A stretch of 64,000 bases of DNA from Calliphora vicina (GCF_958450345.1 NC_088782.1:90194858-90258857); one strand, 5' to 3'. Positions 1 through 10,495 are shown, counted from the stretch's first letter. Translations and numbers: made by a program. The notes: generated from the sequence alone by a model not told the origin.

Positions 1-655
1 TAGAGACACCTTTTCTGCTGTAAAAAGTTTATTTGCTTTTGTGATTTCTTTTGTGGTTTCAGGTTTGTTTTCAGTTGTCAGCTGTTTATGATTTTCGAAA
101 ATACATGGAAGCTTGTCAGACTAAAATTTTTTAATGTCTGTCTAAAATATGTTCAATATCTTTAAATTAATTATAGAATTCGTCATAAAATTTATAATAT
201 TTGTTAGATTATATTATAAGTTATCAATATGCGTTAAGTTTTTTGCGCAAATTGGAAAAAAAAATGCAACAAAGTTGAAGCAAGTGGTAACCAAAAGCAA
301 TTGTGTACTGTGGCAGCTTTGCTGTTTTGTTTTCTTTTTGACATAGTGGTTGAGCTTGCGCCATAGTTTTTGCAAAATGTTTATAAAATGTAATTCCATT
401 CTTTTTAATTCAATTAAAGATATAACAGAAGCTCCAGGCATTTTTTTATTTTCACTTTAATATTTCTACAAAATTATTTGCAAAACAAAACATTTAAAAT
501 AAACGAATCAGCTGTTTTCTTGTGCTTTCGAAAATTTAAAATCACACCGAAAAATACAATAACAGTGTGATTTACAGAACAGGCACAAATCACACGTGTG
601 ATTTTAAAACGGTATGTGATTTGAAATCACGTGGATTACAGAACATACCTGTAAG
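1..655. other. AT-rich sequence without a recognisable gene
   Basis: No open frame here has protein-like composition. The only structure I see is a set of short dyads at about 560-650. It includes an 18-bp perfect palindrome at 587-604 centred on CACGTG, and two copies of a GTG(T)GATTTACAGAAC-like motif in which the second is CACGTGGATTACAGAAC. These may be the eroded ends of a small inverted-repeat element; no function can be assigned. Confidence 0.5.
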
Positions 656-659
656 TTAC

Positions 660-915
660 GTAACAAATTTTTAAGAGGATGGAATTTATACTTTCTGAAA
701 GCTAACTTTTCATAAAATATTATAAATGAAAAAAAAAAAAATAAAAATTGTTGATACCGAGGGGACCAGGTCCATTCAAAAAACGCATATTTTTTATGTA
801 AAATTAAAATTTAAGGAAAAAATTCTCAAATCGCATATTCGATATCAAAATATAGTAACCGATTTTAGATGGCCCAATATGCCAAAAAACTAAAAATAAC
901 CATTTTTGGTTATTT
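660..915 (-). repeat. Family D TIR element, left fragment (split by LOA insertion)
   Basis: This segment is the reverse complement, with divergence, of about 33660-33980 inside the complete family D element at 33256-34750. The best-conserved stretch reads TAGTAACCGATTTTAGATGG at about 855-874. The rest of the same copy resumes at about 8671-8865, so the LOA retrotransposon inserted in the middle of a pre-existing D element. Confidence 0.7.
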
Positions 916-1015
916 TTTAAAAGGTAGCTAGTAAAAAGGCAGCTAGTATCAATCAGCTCACTTGAGTCCATGAATTGGTCCCTTTGTGATACCCTAGAGG
1001 ATCATGCTCAGGACC

Positions 1016-2680
1016 TCAAGAGGTCCTTAACATGTCAGAACTGGGTTCAGTGCCGAACCAACCTGACGCACGAATGAACGAATCCATCTTCCTGATATCC
1101 AGAGTAGATAGATCCGCTAGGCCGTGCAAAAATGGACTGCCTATTGTCGCAGTCCTTACCCCTGATAGAGCAGGGCAGAGACAGAGGAGATGTTCAACCG
1201 TCTCATCCTCGTCTTCATCATGGCAACTCCTACAGAAGTCATTATATGGAGTATTCAGTCTCCTAGCATGCGCACCAATCAAGCAGTAACCCCGTGAGGG
1301 ATATTGACCTGTGATGGTCAAAAACGGGCCAAGTGAGTCTCGATATCGAGCAATTTGTCAAATTAGACCATCTGAGCTGAGCAGACTCAAATAATTTACG
1401 CTGTATGATTGACTTACAGCAAGATAGCGGTGAATGATCGATCTCATCAATTTGTAAGCGTGAGCCTCTTTTGGCCAGTTCATCCGCAATAGCATTGCCA
1501 GGTACACCAGAGTGACCAGGCACCCAGAATAACTCCAGGTTAGCATGTATCGCCATATCATTAAGAGATACCCGGCATTCATGTACCAATCTGGATGTCG
1601 AGTAGACGCCAGATAGAGATTTGATAGCAGGCTTACTGTCGGTACAGATTCGGATATTCACACCAAATAGCCTATAGTACTTTATCCAGTGTATTGCCCT
1701 TTTAATCGCTGAGATCTCAGCTTAAATTACACTACATTGATCATATAGCCTGAAGCACACCCTCTTTCGAAGATGGGGAATATAAAAGCCGATAAAACCC
1801 CTCCCTGTGGAGTGCCTCGGTTCGCTAATCTAAAAATAGCAGCAGTTCCCATAGAGGAGATAATGACTCTATTGGTCCGAAGTCTACCTATGAAGAAGAT
1901 AATAGACTGATCTATATCCAGATCGCCTAGAGCCGAAAGAATCGTCTCTGGCGTCAAATTGTTAAAGGCCCTTCAATGTCCAAGAAGGCCACCAATGCAT
2001 ATTCCTTGTGCTCGAGTGATTTTTCTACGAATCCCACAAGGGAATGTAGAGCCGTCTCAACAGATCTGCCCTTCATGTAGGCATGTTGAGACAAGGAAAG
2101 TCGGTTCGGGTCAATCGATGAACGAAGGTGCAGATCAATCAACCTTTCCATGGATTCAAGAGGAAGGACGATAGGCTAATAGGCCTAAAGTCCTTAGGTC
2201 TCGTATGAGAAGCCTTCCCTCCCTTAGGAATGAAGGCTACAGTACATCTGGTCCACGACTCCGGAATATGTGACCAAACTAAGCAGGCCGAATATATACG
2301 AGTCAACCAGGGTATAATTAATTCCTCATTCCGTTGCAGATCAGCCGGAAAGATTGCATCAGGACCCGGAGATTTATATGGGTCAAAGCTACGCAGGGCC
2401 CATTTCAATCTCTCCTCGTTTATGAGAATTGTGACTTCAAAAGGCCCAGCAGAAGATTCCGCAATGTTACCCACAGATAGGGGAACACTGCCAGGGAAAT
2501 GAGCGTCCATCAAAACCTCTAGGGTTTCCTTTCCGCTAGTAGTCCAGCTGTTGCTCGATGTTTGAATGTAACTCGGGACAACGGCCGAAGATGACAAGAT
2601 CCTGCGCAAGCGACTCGTCTCAGAGGAACCTTCCACGCCGCTACAGAAGGACCTCCAGGATTTGCGCTTCGCGTTCCTTA
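1016..2680 (-). pseudogene. LOA ORF2, C-terminal part: reverse transcriptase (internally deleted), RNase H, Cys/His motif
   Basis: From 2680 downward the frame gives the RT N-terminal region (EERLKWALRSFDPYKSPGPD, about 2400) and WTRCTVAFIPKGGK. Next come LSQHAYMKGRSVETALHSLV and LVAFLDIEG (RT motif A, with its aspartate). A frameshift near 1955 is followed by NRGTPQGGVLS (motif B). Motif C (YxDD) and the thumb are missing: about 60 bp after GGVLS the sequence is already AEISAIKRAIHW, the RNase H domain. I infer an internal deletion of about 1 kb. RNase H continues with CTDSKPAIKSL and WVPGHSGVPGNAIADELA, and the end has CRSCHDEDEDETVEHLLCLC, the usual C-terminal Cys/His motif. The copy cannot make active reverse transcriptase. 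Confidence 0.8.
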
Positions 2681-2970
2681 CCAGGGGGGTTATGATGTAA
2701 TTCGATTCGAATCGAAATTATTACGAATTCGTAAAAAATGTATTATGTAGTACGGTTTTCGTAAATTTATTTCCGAACGTTCGTAAATTACGGAATTTTT
2801 TCTACTCCCTTTCATAAAGCAAAAAATCCCTTTCGAAAATGCAACTATGTAGTACGAAAACAAAAGTCAAAAGTGTTGTAACGTACGTATTTCTTTCGAA
2901 TGGCATTTTGTTTGCGGAAATCCATTTACGTATTATTTTATATACAGAAAATTAAATAAAAAATTTTAAA

Positions 2971-3835
2971 ATGTAAGTATATGAATTTTTTATTTGAATA
3001 ATAAAAGATATTGATTTAATTACTTTGATTTTGAACATGTTTAAAGGGAATCGTCTAAAAAAAGTGTATGTGCGAAACCAAGGCAATATGAAATAATGGT
3101 GGAGTTTATGAAAATGCATCCGGATTTGCCAAAAGGACACTTAAATGTTGCAAATGCTAAAAGTACGTGCAGAGAATTGTGGCAAAGGTTATCGCAAGAT
3201 TTAAATGCTGCAGGTCCACCATCACATGAGACTGAAAAGTGGAAAAAGGTTTGTACATATGAATATTTTAACTGAAAATATAACGTTTTTGCAAATGTAT
3301 GTGGTCAAAGGTATGGGCAGATTTCAAGCAGCACATTAAGGTTAAATCCCGCCGCAACAAAAGTAGCCTTTCTGGAACTGGAGGAGGTCCAAGTAAATAC
3401 TGTTCTTTAACACCACTGGAAGAACAAATTGCTGAATTGCTTGTCATTAATGTTTCTACTGAAGAGATGAGTGCCACGACAAGATATGGGGCAGAAACAA
3501 ATAATCCTGCTACTACAAGCATTAGAGACGAAGATGCAATACAAGAAGGCATTACAATATCTAGCAGTGACATAGCGGTAAACCCTTCTGAGGAAAATTT
3601 ATTTGATTCTTTAAATGTCCATAATCCACGTAGACATAACCGTAAAAATTGTTCCAATAAGCCGCCTTTATTAGAAAAACAGGTTCAAAATCAAATAAAA
3701 TATCAAGAAAGCTCAATAGAACTGTTAAGCAAATGTGACGAAAATCAGAAAAATATTAGAAGAGAAATGAAAGAAATAAATACGAACCTTATAACTGCCA
3801 ATAAATACTTAAAACGGAACAGTGATTTCCAATAA
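2971..3835 (+). CDS. Harbinger Myb/SANT-like protein, three exons, with a probable premature stop
   Basis: This is the accessory DNA-binding protein that accompanies Harbinger transposases and helps them enter the nucleus and bind the TIRs. Proposed structure: exon 1 ends with AT at 2971-2972, intron 2973-3046 (GTAAGT...AG), exon 2 3047-3248, intron 3249-3310, exon 3 from 3311. Splicing creates the ATG. Exon 2 encodes a Myb/SANT-type helix set (RQYEIMVEFMKMHPDL ... CRELWQRLSQDLN) completed across the second splice by KWKKVWADFKQHIK, the typical end of this domain. A Ser/Thr-rich linker follows, then a Lys/Glu-rich coiled coil. TAA at 3833-3835 stops this frame, but the same frame stays open to TAG at 4016-4018 and encodes more coiled coil with internal duplication. 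The stop therefore looks like a GAA-to-TAA mutation. The start is inferred from splice consensus, not proven. Confidence 0.75.
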
Positions 3836-4235
3836 CGTATTTATAAATTGGAAAAAGAAAAGTTGGAGTTTTATAAAAGAAATGAATTGGAAAAAAACGA
3901 ACAAAAGGAACGTATTTATAAGCTTAAAAAGGAAAAGTATGACTTTTTAAAGAAAAATGATTTGGAAAGGACGAAATGCAAAATAGCAAAGCTTGAACAA
4001 GAAAAATGTTTGAATTAGAGAGCAAAAGAAATGGTTGCGGTTTTGCTATGTGCCTTTTTTATGAATTTTTATGTTTTTCTCTATAATTAATTAGTTTTTA
4101 TGTGCCTCTTTATATTATTATTTTGTTTTTTTTAATATCCTTATTAATTTGAATTATTATTTTTTTCTTTCAATAAATGTTTTTTATTTATTTTTAAATT
4201 TTGTAATTTATTTATTTTAGAAATTTTTATAGTTT

Positions 4236-5511
4236 TCAGTTTCTAAAAATATTATTTTGAATTTCATTTCTAATATTTTTTGCTACATGAAGTAAATTTG
4301 TTTCTAAACTATTTTCTGTGTTGCTGCTAAAAGAAGATGTGGTAGTTATTTCTTCCTCAGTTTGCAAGCTATCACTCTCTACATTATACATTAAACAAAT
4401 ATTGTGTAATGAACAGCACACATTAAGGATTTGAACAGCCTTTTCTGGGGAGTAATGCAGTTCTCTTGCAGCCAAAAGGCAACGAAATCTTGCCTTGAGT
4501 ACACCAAACGTTCTTTCTACGATCGATCGTCCTTTGGAATGCTGATCATTAAAAAATGATTCAGAAGAATTCTCAATAGCATTCCTGTACGGTGTCAAAA
4601 TCCATGGTTCCAAAGGATAACCGGAATCACCTAGAAAATATTAAGCTTATTTTTAAGTTTATAGATATAATATGAAGATTTTTACCAAGAATTCTAATTC
4701 CAGTATCTCCAGCTTGAAACTTTTCTTTTAAATATTGCCTCTCTTCAGACAAATTCCAAATATGAGAGTCGTGGCAAGCGACTCCAAAACGTCCATTGAT
4801 GGCTCTAATGTACACTTCGTGGTCACAAATCTAAAGAAATTAATAACGTGGTGTAATCAATTGATATATGTATATACATGTTAAATCCTACCGCCATAGC
4901 ATTTATACTGTGTTTAAGTTTTCCGTTAAAATATAAATGCTCATTGTTATAAGGTCTTATTATTTGTATGTGAGTTCCATCTACTGCCCCAATAACTCCT
5001 GGTATTGAACATTTACTGTAAAAAAACCCTTTTGCCTCCATTTTTTTCTCTTCACTCATTGTAAAAACAATATGTTTAGAACAAAGAATTTTTTGTATTG
5101 ATTCACATACTTCCGATAAACATATAGAAATATATGATTGAGACATTCCCAATAAACTGTCTTGGCCAATCTGATGTTGATAACCACCTTGCGCAAGAAA
5201 TTTCAAGGTGGCTGCCAATTTTAACATAAGAGGGACGGCAGTAGATCTTTGTGGTACTTTTAAATCATTGCTGATGGAGTTCAGTACGTACATAAAAGCG
5301 TTTTTACTAAGCCGACAATTTTTCACGAACCTGAAAGTAATTTTTCTTTTTTTAATAAAATATTTATACGCACTTTTCGTATTTGTTCAAATTAAATTAC
5401 TTACGAATTATCTTTAAGATCCATAATATTCGATGTATCTCTTATATACTTCCTTTGGACTCTTTCTTGAACAACATCTTCATCACTTTCCCACAACAAA
5501 ACACAATCCAT
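4236..5511 (-). CDS. Harbinger (HARBI1-like) DDE transposase, four exons, apparently intact
   Basis: Exons on the minus strand are 5511-5405, 5330-4892, 4830-4686 and 4630-4236; introns of 74, 61 and 55 bp all have GT..AG ends. The joined frame is open for 361 codons, close to the length of HARBI1-family nucleases. The start is the ATG at 5511 (MDCVLLWESDEDVV). The DDE_Tnp_4 catalytic residues are all visible: D in GVIGAVDGTHIQI (exon 2), D in GDSGYPL (spanning the last splice) and E in SIVERTFGVLKARF (exon 4). SINAMAICDHEV and HDSHIWN, standard strand motifs of the family, are created by the second splice, which supports the intron model. The gene ends at a TGA at 4238-4236 and converges on the Myb-like gene. 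If expressed it could mobilise this family in trans. Confidence 0.88.
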
Positions 5512-5785
5512 TTTTAAGTATTTATTTATATATATTCTTTGTTTTTTGTATATTTTTAAATTTGTTTTTAATTTTTTGGTAAATAATTTTGACATTTGAA
5601 TAAAACTACGCAAAATGCTGCCAAGTTTTTACGTATTAAAACTTGGCATCATTTCGTTTTTCCCTTAAATTTGTATATACAACTGTGCAGACGTTCCGAA
5701 AGTACTACATAATAAGAATTTCTTTTCGAATCGGAAATTCGTTTCGAATGTATTTTCAATTCGAATCGAATTGCATAATAACCCC

Positions 5786-6776
5786 CCAGGTTCTTGAATT
5801 TATTCGCAGAGGACTTATAAACAGACCAGTTACCCAGTCTCTTAGCCTCATTGAAAAGTCTGCGACACTCTCTACGAGTGCTCGCAATCTCGGAAGTCCA
5901 CCAAGGTGATTTTTTCCTACCTCTGCAGATACTAGGTCTGCATGAATCTGAAATCGCCCTATCAAACGCATTAGTCAGTTTGTTAACCGCAATTTCAATA
6001 TCGTTTCGATATCTAATGATCGGAGGGTCGTGGAGAAGGCGAGAGAGAATAGCATGTTGCCCAACCCAATCAGTCCTTCTCCTGTTTCGGATGGGCGTAG
6101 CCCCCTTTTCACGAACTTCAATAACAAAGTCTATATACATATGATCAGAGAATGAACAGTCATTCGATACTCTCCATCCACTGATAAGATCTGAGTGCCT
6201 AGAACTAACTAGCGTTAAATCAAAGAACTTCCCTTCTGTTAGTAACTACAAAGGTTGGTTCTGAACCAGTATTGACTACGTCTATGTTATTGCAAAGAAT
6301 GAATTCGAAAATTGAATCACCTCTCGCGTTGGTGACCGAGCTGCCCCATACAGTATTATGTGCATTGGCATCAGCTCCAATAATAACCGGCAGATTATCA
6401 ACTCTTGCCCTTTCAATTATGTCGCGAACCTTGCTGTTTGGTGGAGGTTCGCTGTGGTCATGTGTCATGTAGCTTGAGATCACTAGTATAGTTCCTACAC
6501 CAGTTTCCCAGGCCGCTACCACAGTATCTTCATCGCTGTAATCAGAAAGAATGAAGATATTGAGATTATTGCTAGCTACTATACATGATCTAATGTTACC
6601 TGAGCCTTTCATGTATAGTAGCTTATGGCCTTTGGCACCTAGTCCGCGAACCCCTTCTCGATAGATCCAGGGTTCTTGGATGAGTGCAAGCTCCTCCCTC
6701 TCTCAGACTTCCGGAGGAGCAGGGCAGCTGAAACTGCTTTGGAGTGGTGAAGGTTAATTTGTGTGACCTTCACCAT
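5786..6776 (-). pseudogene. LOA ORF2, N-terminal part: EEP endonuclease
   Basis: ORF2 probably starts at the ATG at 6776 (MVKVTQINLHHSKAVSAALL), which matches the usual N-terminal strand of Jockey/LOA apurinic-type endonucleases. Downstream are VIIGADANAHNTVWG (the active-site D and N residues) and, after a one-base frameshift near 6240, a SDH motif at about 6150, the terminal catalytic His signature. Another frame change occurs near 6640. The final codons, NKFKNL, run into the Harbinger insertion. When that insert is removed, the same frame continues directly into the upstream end of the reverse-transcriptase part at 2680. This domain nicks the target DNA to prime reverse transcription. The copy is disrupted and non-functional. 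Confidence 0.75.
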
Positions 6777-8274
6777 CTCCGTGTTTTGGTACGATTGTGA
6801 CGTTGACGTCTTCTTGGTCCGAGGGACTCGAGTCCAAGAGGGCGTCCTCGTCAACTACCTCGTCCAATGGCCCAAAAAATTCACCCACCAATTCAGAGTT
6901 GGAGTGGGTGTCCTCTTGAGCAATAGAACTGGTAGTCTCATCGCAAGACATGTCTTCGGGGATAGGTTCATTGTCATCCTGAACCGGTTTGTCCCTATCG
7001 TCCCCTCGGTAAACTCTAAGAAAGATCGACTCGAAACCGTAGACCTTTCCCAGATTTTTCCGAAGAGGCGCCAGGGACTCCTTCGGATTCGGAGACCCTG
7101 GCAACCATCCAGTCATGTGTAGGGATGTCAGGATTTCCGATCCGAAGGAGTTCCAGAATCTCCCCCGGTTTCGACGGTTCGTCGTGAACACGGGCAGTGG
7201 ACCTAGGCCGGCGTGGTATCTCGTCAACAGAGACCACATCCAGTCTAGCTCCTTCCCAAAGGCCATCCAACAGGGCGACCGCCTGCTTAAGAAGCAGGGC
7301 AGATCGCTCGTTTAAACAGGCCATCAGTTTTACCCGACCCCGATGCCAACCGTCATCGTCATACTGAGGGGGGGTCCCGGGTTCTCCTTGAGAACTCGCC
7401 AGAACACTCCCATCAGTTTTCTGCGCACCAAATCCCAATTTGAATGGGATATGGAGCTCCGATCGATGACAGCGCGAACAAGATGACCTTTGGCCACCTC
7501 GCTGAAGGATCTGTCAAACGATCGATGAGGCTTCGGACGTTTCGTCTCGGGCTGACTCTGCGTTTGTGTCTCCTCCTCAGAACGTTGCCGTTTAGGCGCG
7601 TCCTTAGACGCAGGAGGAGGATTCTGCAGGTCAGCTAAAATGGATTTTGCCCAGTTGAGCGATGATAAATCATCGGACGAAAGCGATACGGCAGATTTAT
7701 TTCCTAGCCGATTCAAAAACTTCTCGGCGGCTCGCCGTCTCAAAAAGGCCCTTTCGGCTGGTGTTACGTGCCTGGTGGTGGGGTTTTTGTCGCCCTGTTG
7801 GGCTAGAGGCCCAGCTTGGGAACCCGAAGACTTGTTCGCAGTTCCTTTACTGGCAGGGAGAGGTGAAGCTTGAGTACCCGAAATCTTGTTCGCAGTACTC
7901 TTGATCACAATCGGCACTGGGTTAGCTGTAGCCTGAGTTTTCAAGCTAGCAGCACCCAAAACAGGGGTTTCTACCGATCCTCTGTCGGTACGGGCCAAGG
8001 CAGCTTTCGAGGTGCTTGGGTTGAAGTTCAGAGGCACCTCACTGCTTTTCTTCTTGCATCCTTTGGAGGACGCACTTTGTACGCATTCGGATGCTACTGG
8101 TTGTTGATCGCCAGTAGCTTGCAGATTAGCTCGGACCGGTGTCTCCACCGAACTAACCTGGATCTCAGTAGCTCTCGATTCACCGCGACCTGAAATCGCC
8201 GCCGCGAGAATAGGGTCTCCGGAGATTATGAGGCCCCCGACCGGATACATGGGGCTCTGTTGGTTGGCTTTCAT
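6754..8274 (-). pseudogene. LOA ORF1 (gag-like, DUF4780-type) with two frameshifts
   Basis: The first frame (8274-7330, 314 codons) starts at ATG and encodes a low-complexity Ser/Ala/Thr/Pro-rich region followed by a Gln/Lys/Pro-rich stretch (ETQTQSQPETKRPKP) and WDLVRRKLMG. At a run of seven G (about 7367-7374 on the plus strand) the frame shifts to the one covering about 7380-7070. That frame contains LNERSALLLKQAVALLDGLW and an EILELLRIGNPDIPTHDW segment. These resemble the DUF4780 domain of LOA-type ORF1 proteins, which bind RNA in the retroelement particle. A second shift near 7060 leads into the final frame, which reads YGFESIFLRVYRG and ends in a highly acidic tail. The joined product would be about 500 residues. 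No zinc knuckles are visible, as expected for this ORF1 type. Family assignment is from recall of motifs. Confidence 0.65.
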
Positions 8275-8670
8275 TGCCGGACGGACCGACGTGAGAGTTT
8301 CATTTTATACCTATCTGCCAGGTTTTTAAAACTGTCGCCCCACTGGGGTCGAACAGACCACCAAGCCGCCCAATATGGGAACAGACGCTGGTGGATTTCG
8401 GACTCTGTAAGGGACAGAGGACCCAAAGGTCCAAAAACGGACATGTTCTGTCAAGAAGGCCCAATCTCAATGAAAGGGAAAACCTTCTGACAGACACGTC
8501 AGGTAGCCGCCCCATAGGGGATATACTGACGCTACCTGACAAAGGGAAGGATAGTTCTTGGTTCGTGCTCACCATGAGTCCTCTGATATGGGTATACCTG
8601 CCAGCATGGCCTACATGGTTCCTAGCACTTAAGCCTCTGCATCGCGTCAAGATGTCTACCCATCGCAGAG

Positions 8671-8865
8671 GGGGATTGCTGCTAATAATTTTCAAAATTT
8701 GTTTTTATTTTTCCATTTTAAAAGAAATTCATAAATAAAAATTTTATTTCAATTCGAAAAATTTTATTTACATATGGAAAAAAAATCAATAAAAAGCTTT
8801 TTTTTGTCATATTTTTCAAAAAATTGTATACATTTTTGAAAAGTAGACAAAATCCTCTATCCATT
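8671..8865 (-). repeat. Family D TIR element, right fragment
   Basis: This is similar, in reverse complement, to about 33390-33620 of the complete D element. GGATTGCTGCTAATAATTTT at about 8671 corresponds to the stretch just after the point where the left fragment stops. Together with 660-915 it brackets the LOA insertion. Confidence 0.6.
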
Positions 8866-8871
8866 GATATA

Positions 8872-9383
8872 CAGTGGTGGCCACCAATTTAAGACAAATA
8901 CTTGAATTTTTTTCATCAACTGAATTTTAAGTGCGATAGAGCCAAAATAAAAGGACCTCTAAGGGTATGAAATTTATTATTAATGTTTCTAGTTTCTGAA
9001 AAATGTTTGGAAAAATCGGTAAAACATATGTGGACAAAGACATGTGGAAATACGTTGACCCACCACGCTGTTAATAACATGATATGACCGAAAATTATGG
9101 AACTAAAAATACGAAATTTGGTCCGAATATTTTATAATAATAAAATTATAATGATATAAATGTGAGAAAATATGTTTATTTAAAAAAAAATTTTTTGGTC
9201 AAGTTGTAGAAAAATTGTATGTGTTCGTGGTGAATATGTATGAATTGACACAGTCGAATAAAACACACTTGTGTGTTAAAACAGTCTTCATGCATACATA
9301 TTTGTGGAAATATTTTAAAAAATAATTGACAATCACGTGGAATTTAGCAAACAATTTTTGTCTTAAATTCCTGGCCACCACTG
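8872..9383. mobile_element. Tc1/mariner-type MITE, 512 bp, TA target duplication
   Basis: The ends are CAGTGGTGGCCACCAATTTA and the inverted TAAATTCCTGGCCACCACTG, with TA on each side (8870-8871 and 9384-9385). That is the target duplication of the Tc1/mariner superfamily. No transposase coding is visible. The flanking sequence is the end of a family F foldback. The intact copy of that end at about 56974-57000 shows the empty site, which confirms the insertion boundaries. Confidence 0.88.
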
Positions 9384-9385
9384 TA

Positions 9386-10495
9386 TGGGGAATTTCACGT
9401 CAAGTGAACCAACTTTTAAAATCGATGTCTTCCGATCGGGATGAAATTTACACCAAGGTTAGACCTATTGGATAGTAATTCAGACACAATTTTTCAACAA
9501 GATCGGTCCAGAACTCTCTGAGTTTTGACATTTTGGCCAAACATGTGATTTTTCTCATCCATGTAACTTATTACCTATTGTTCTTAGCAAAATGTGTTCC
9601 AAATAGTTTAGATAGCTATTTCTTCAATCTTTCGAAAAAAAATATTTAAAAAAAAATAAAAAAAATTTAATCAGCCTTATCATGTTTCGTACTAGATTAA
9701 AGAAATTATTCAACCTGTTTCATTAATATAGTACGAAACTGTCGTTGTCGTAAAACGACTACGCCTTCCATGATAAGGCTGAATATTTTTTTTCCGAAAT
9801 CAAAACATTTTTTAACTTTTTTTTCAAAACGGGCCTTTTTTTCTTTAAATAAAGCTTAGAAATTTTCCTTGAAGACCTATTTGGTCGCTTAGTGGGATGC
9901 GAGTTTGATATCTATGAAAAAAAAATGTTTTGTAACTCAAGCATAAAATTTTTGACTTTTTTTTGCAAAATCAAAAAACTTTGTTGACTTTGTTGACTTT
10001 TTTTTTTCAAAATGGACCCTTTTTAAAGCTTGGATATTTTCCTTTCAGACCTATTTGGTGGCTTAGTAGGATATCTTTCAAAATAAATGTTTTCTAACTC
10101 AAAACATGCAGTTTTTCACTTTTTTTTTCAAAATTGAACTTTTTTTTCCAAAATGGGCCCTTTTTTAATTTTTTTTTGCTCAAAAGAAAGCTTGGGTCTA
10201 GTCCTTAAAGATCTATTTGGTCGCTTAGTGGGATGCGAGTGGGATATATACAAAATAAATGTTTTGTAAATCAAGATATACAATTTTTGATTTTTTTCGG
10301 CAAAATCGAAATTTTTTTCAAAAGGGGCCCTTTTTTAATTTTTTTTGCTCAAAAGAAAGCTTAGGTCTATTCCTTTAAGAGCTTTTTGGTCTCGTAGTGG
10401 GATAGTATCAAAATAAATGTTCTAACACAAAAATTGTATGTCTTGACTTACAAAATATGTATTTTGATAGATATTCATCTCGCATCCCACTGTGG
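9386..10495. repeat. Family F foldback element, left arm, truncated
   Basis: It starts with GGGGAATTTCACGTCAAGTG and shares its order of blocks with the complete copy at 56974-58498. It contains several imperfect copies of a roughly 150-200-bp unit carrying GTGGGATGCGAGTGGGATAT and long T-runs. Only one arm and the start of the inverted arm (about 10440-10495) are present. No protein coding is visible. Confidence 0.75.
9671..9782. mobile_element. Small hairpin MITE, about 112 bp
   Basis: The ends TCAGCCTTATCATG and CATGATAAGGCTGA are inverted. The arms continue as an imperfect stem with GTTTCGTACTAGATTAAAGA against a TATAGTACGAAAC arm. It sits inside the family F arm and shares its core with the hairpin at 52622-52769. 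Confidence 0.65.

Larger units (their letters stand above)
2686..5785. mobile_element. PIF/Harbinger DNA transposon, 3.1 kb
   Basis: The element has long terminal inverted repeats. The left end reads GGGGTTATGATGTAATTCGA and the right end, reverse-complemented, GGGGTTATTATGCAATTCGA; similarity continues into ATTCGAA-rich subterminal sequence. Inside are two convergent genes, the standard arrangement for PIF/Harbinger: a Myb/SANT-like DNA-binding protein gene (plus) and a DDE transposase gene (minus). The flanks read CCAGG on both sides, so the TSD is CCAGG or its core CAG, because the TIR starts with G and the boundary is ambiguous. The family usually duplicates TWA, so this is atypical. Removing the element restores the LOA ORF2 reading frame exactly. 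It is well preserved apart from one stop codon in the Myb gene. Confidence 0.9.
922..8670 (-). mobile_element. LOA/Jockey-group non-LTR retrotransposon, decayed, split by a Harbinger element
   Basis: Read on the minus strand this is a two-ORF non-LTR retrotransposon. About 400 bp of GC-richer 5' leader (8670-8275) is followed by a DUF4780-like ORF1 (8274-6754). ORF2 follows with an endonuclease/exonuclease/phosphatase (EEP) domain, reverse transcriptase, RNase H and a C-terminal Cys/His motif (6776-1016). The domain order and ORF1 type match the LOA clade known from flies. The 3' end at about 922-960 carries two imperfect copies of an ACTAGCTRCCTTTT unit, seen on the minus strand. Excluding the 3.1-kb Harbinger insert, about 4.65 kb remains, shorter than expected because part of the reverse transcriptase is deleted. 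Both ends were placed by comparison with the intact D element at 33.6 kb, so they are accurate to about 10 bp. It has several frameshifts and cannot be autonomous. Confidence 0.8.

Noticed and set aside
7444..8490. Several plus-strand frames over the LOA ORF1 region
   Set aside because: They arise from the GC-richer composition opposite the ORF1 coding strand and have no recognisable domains.
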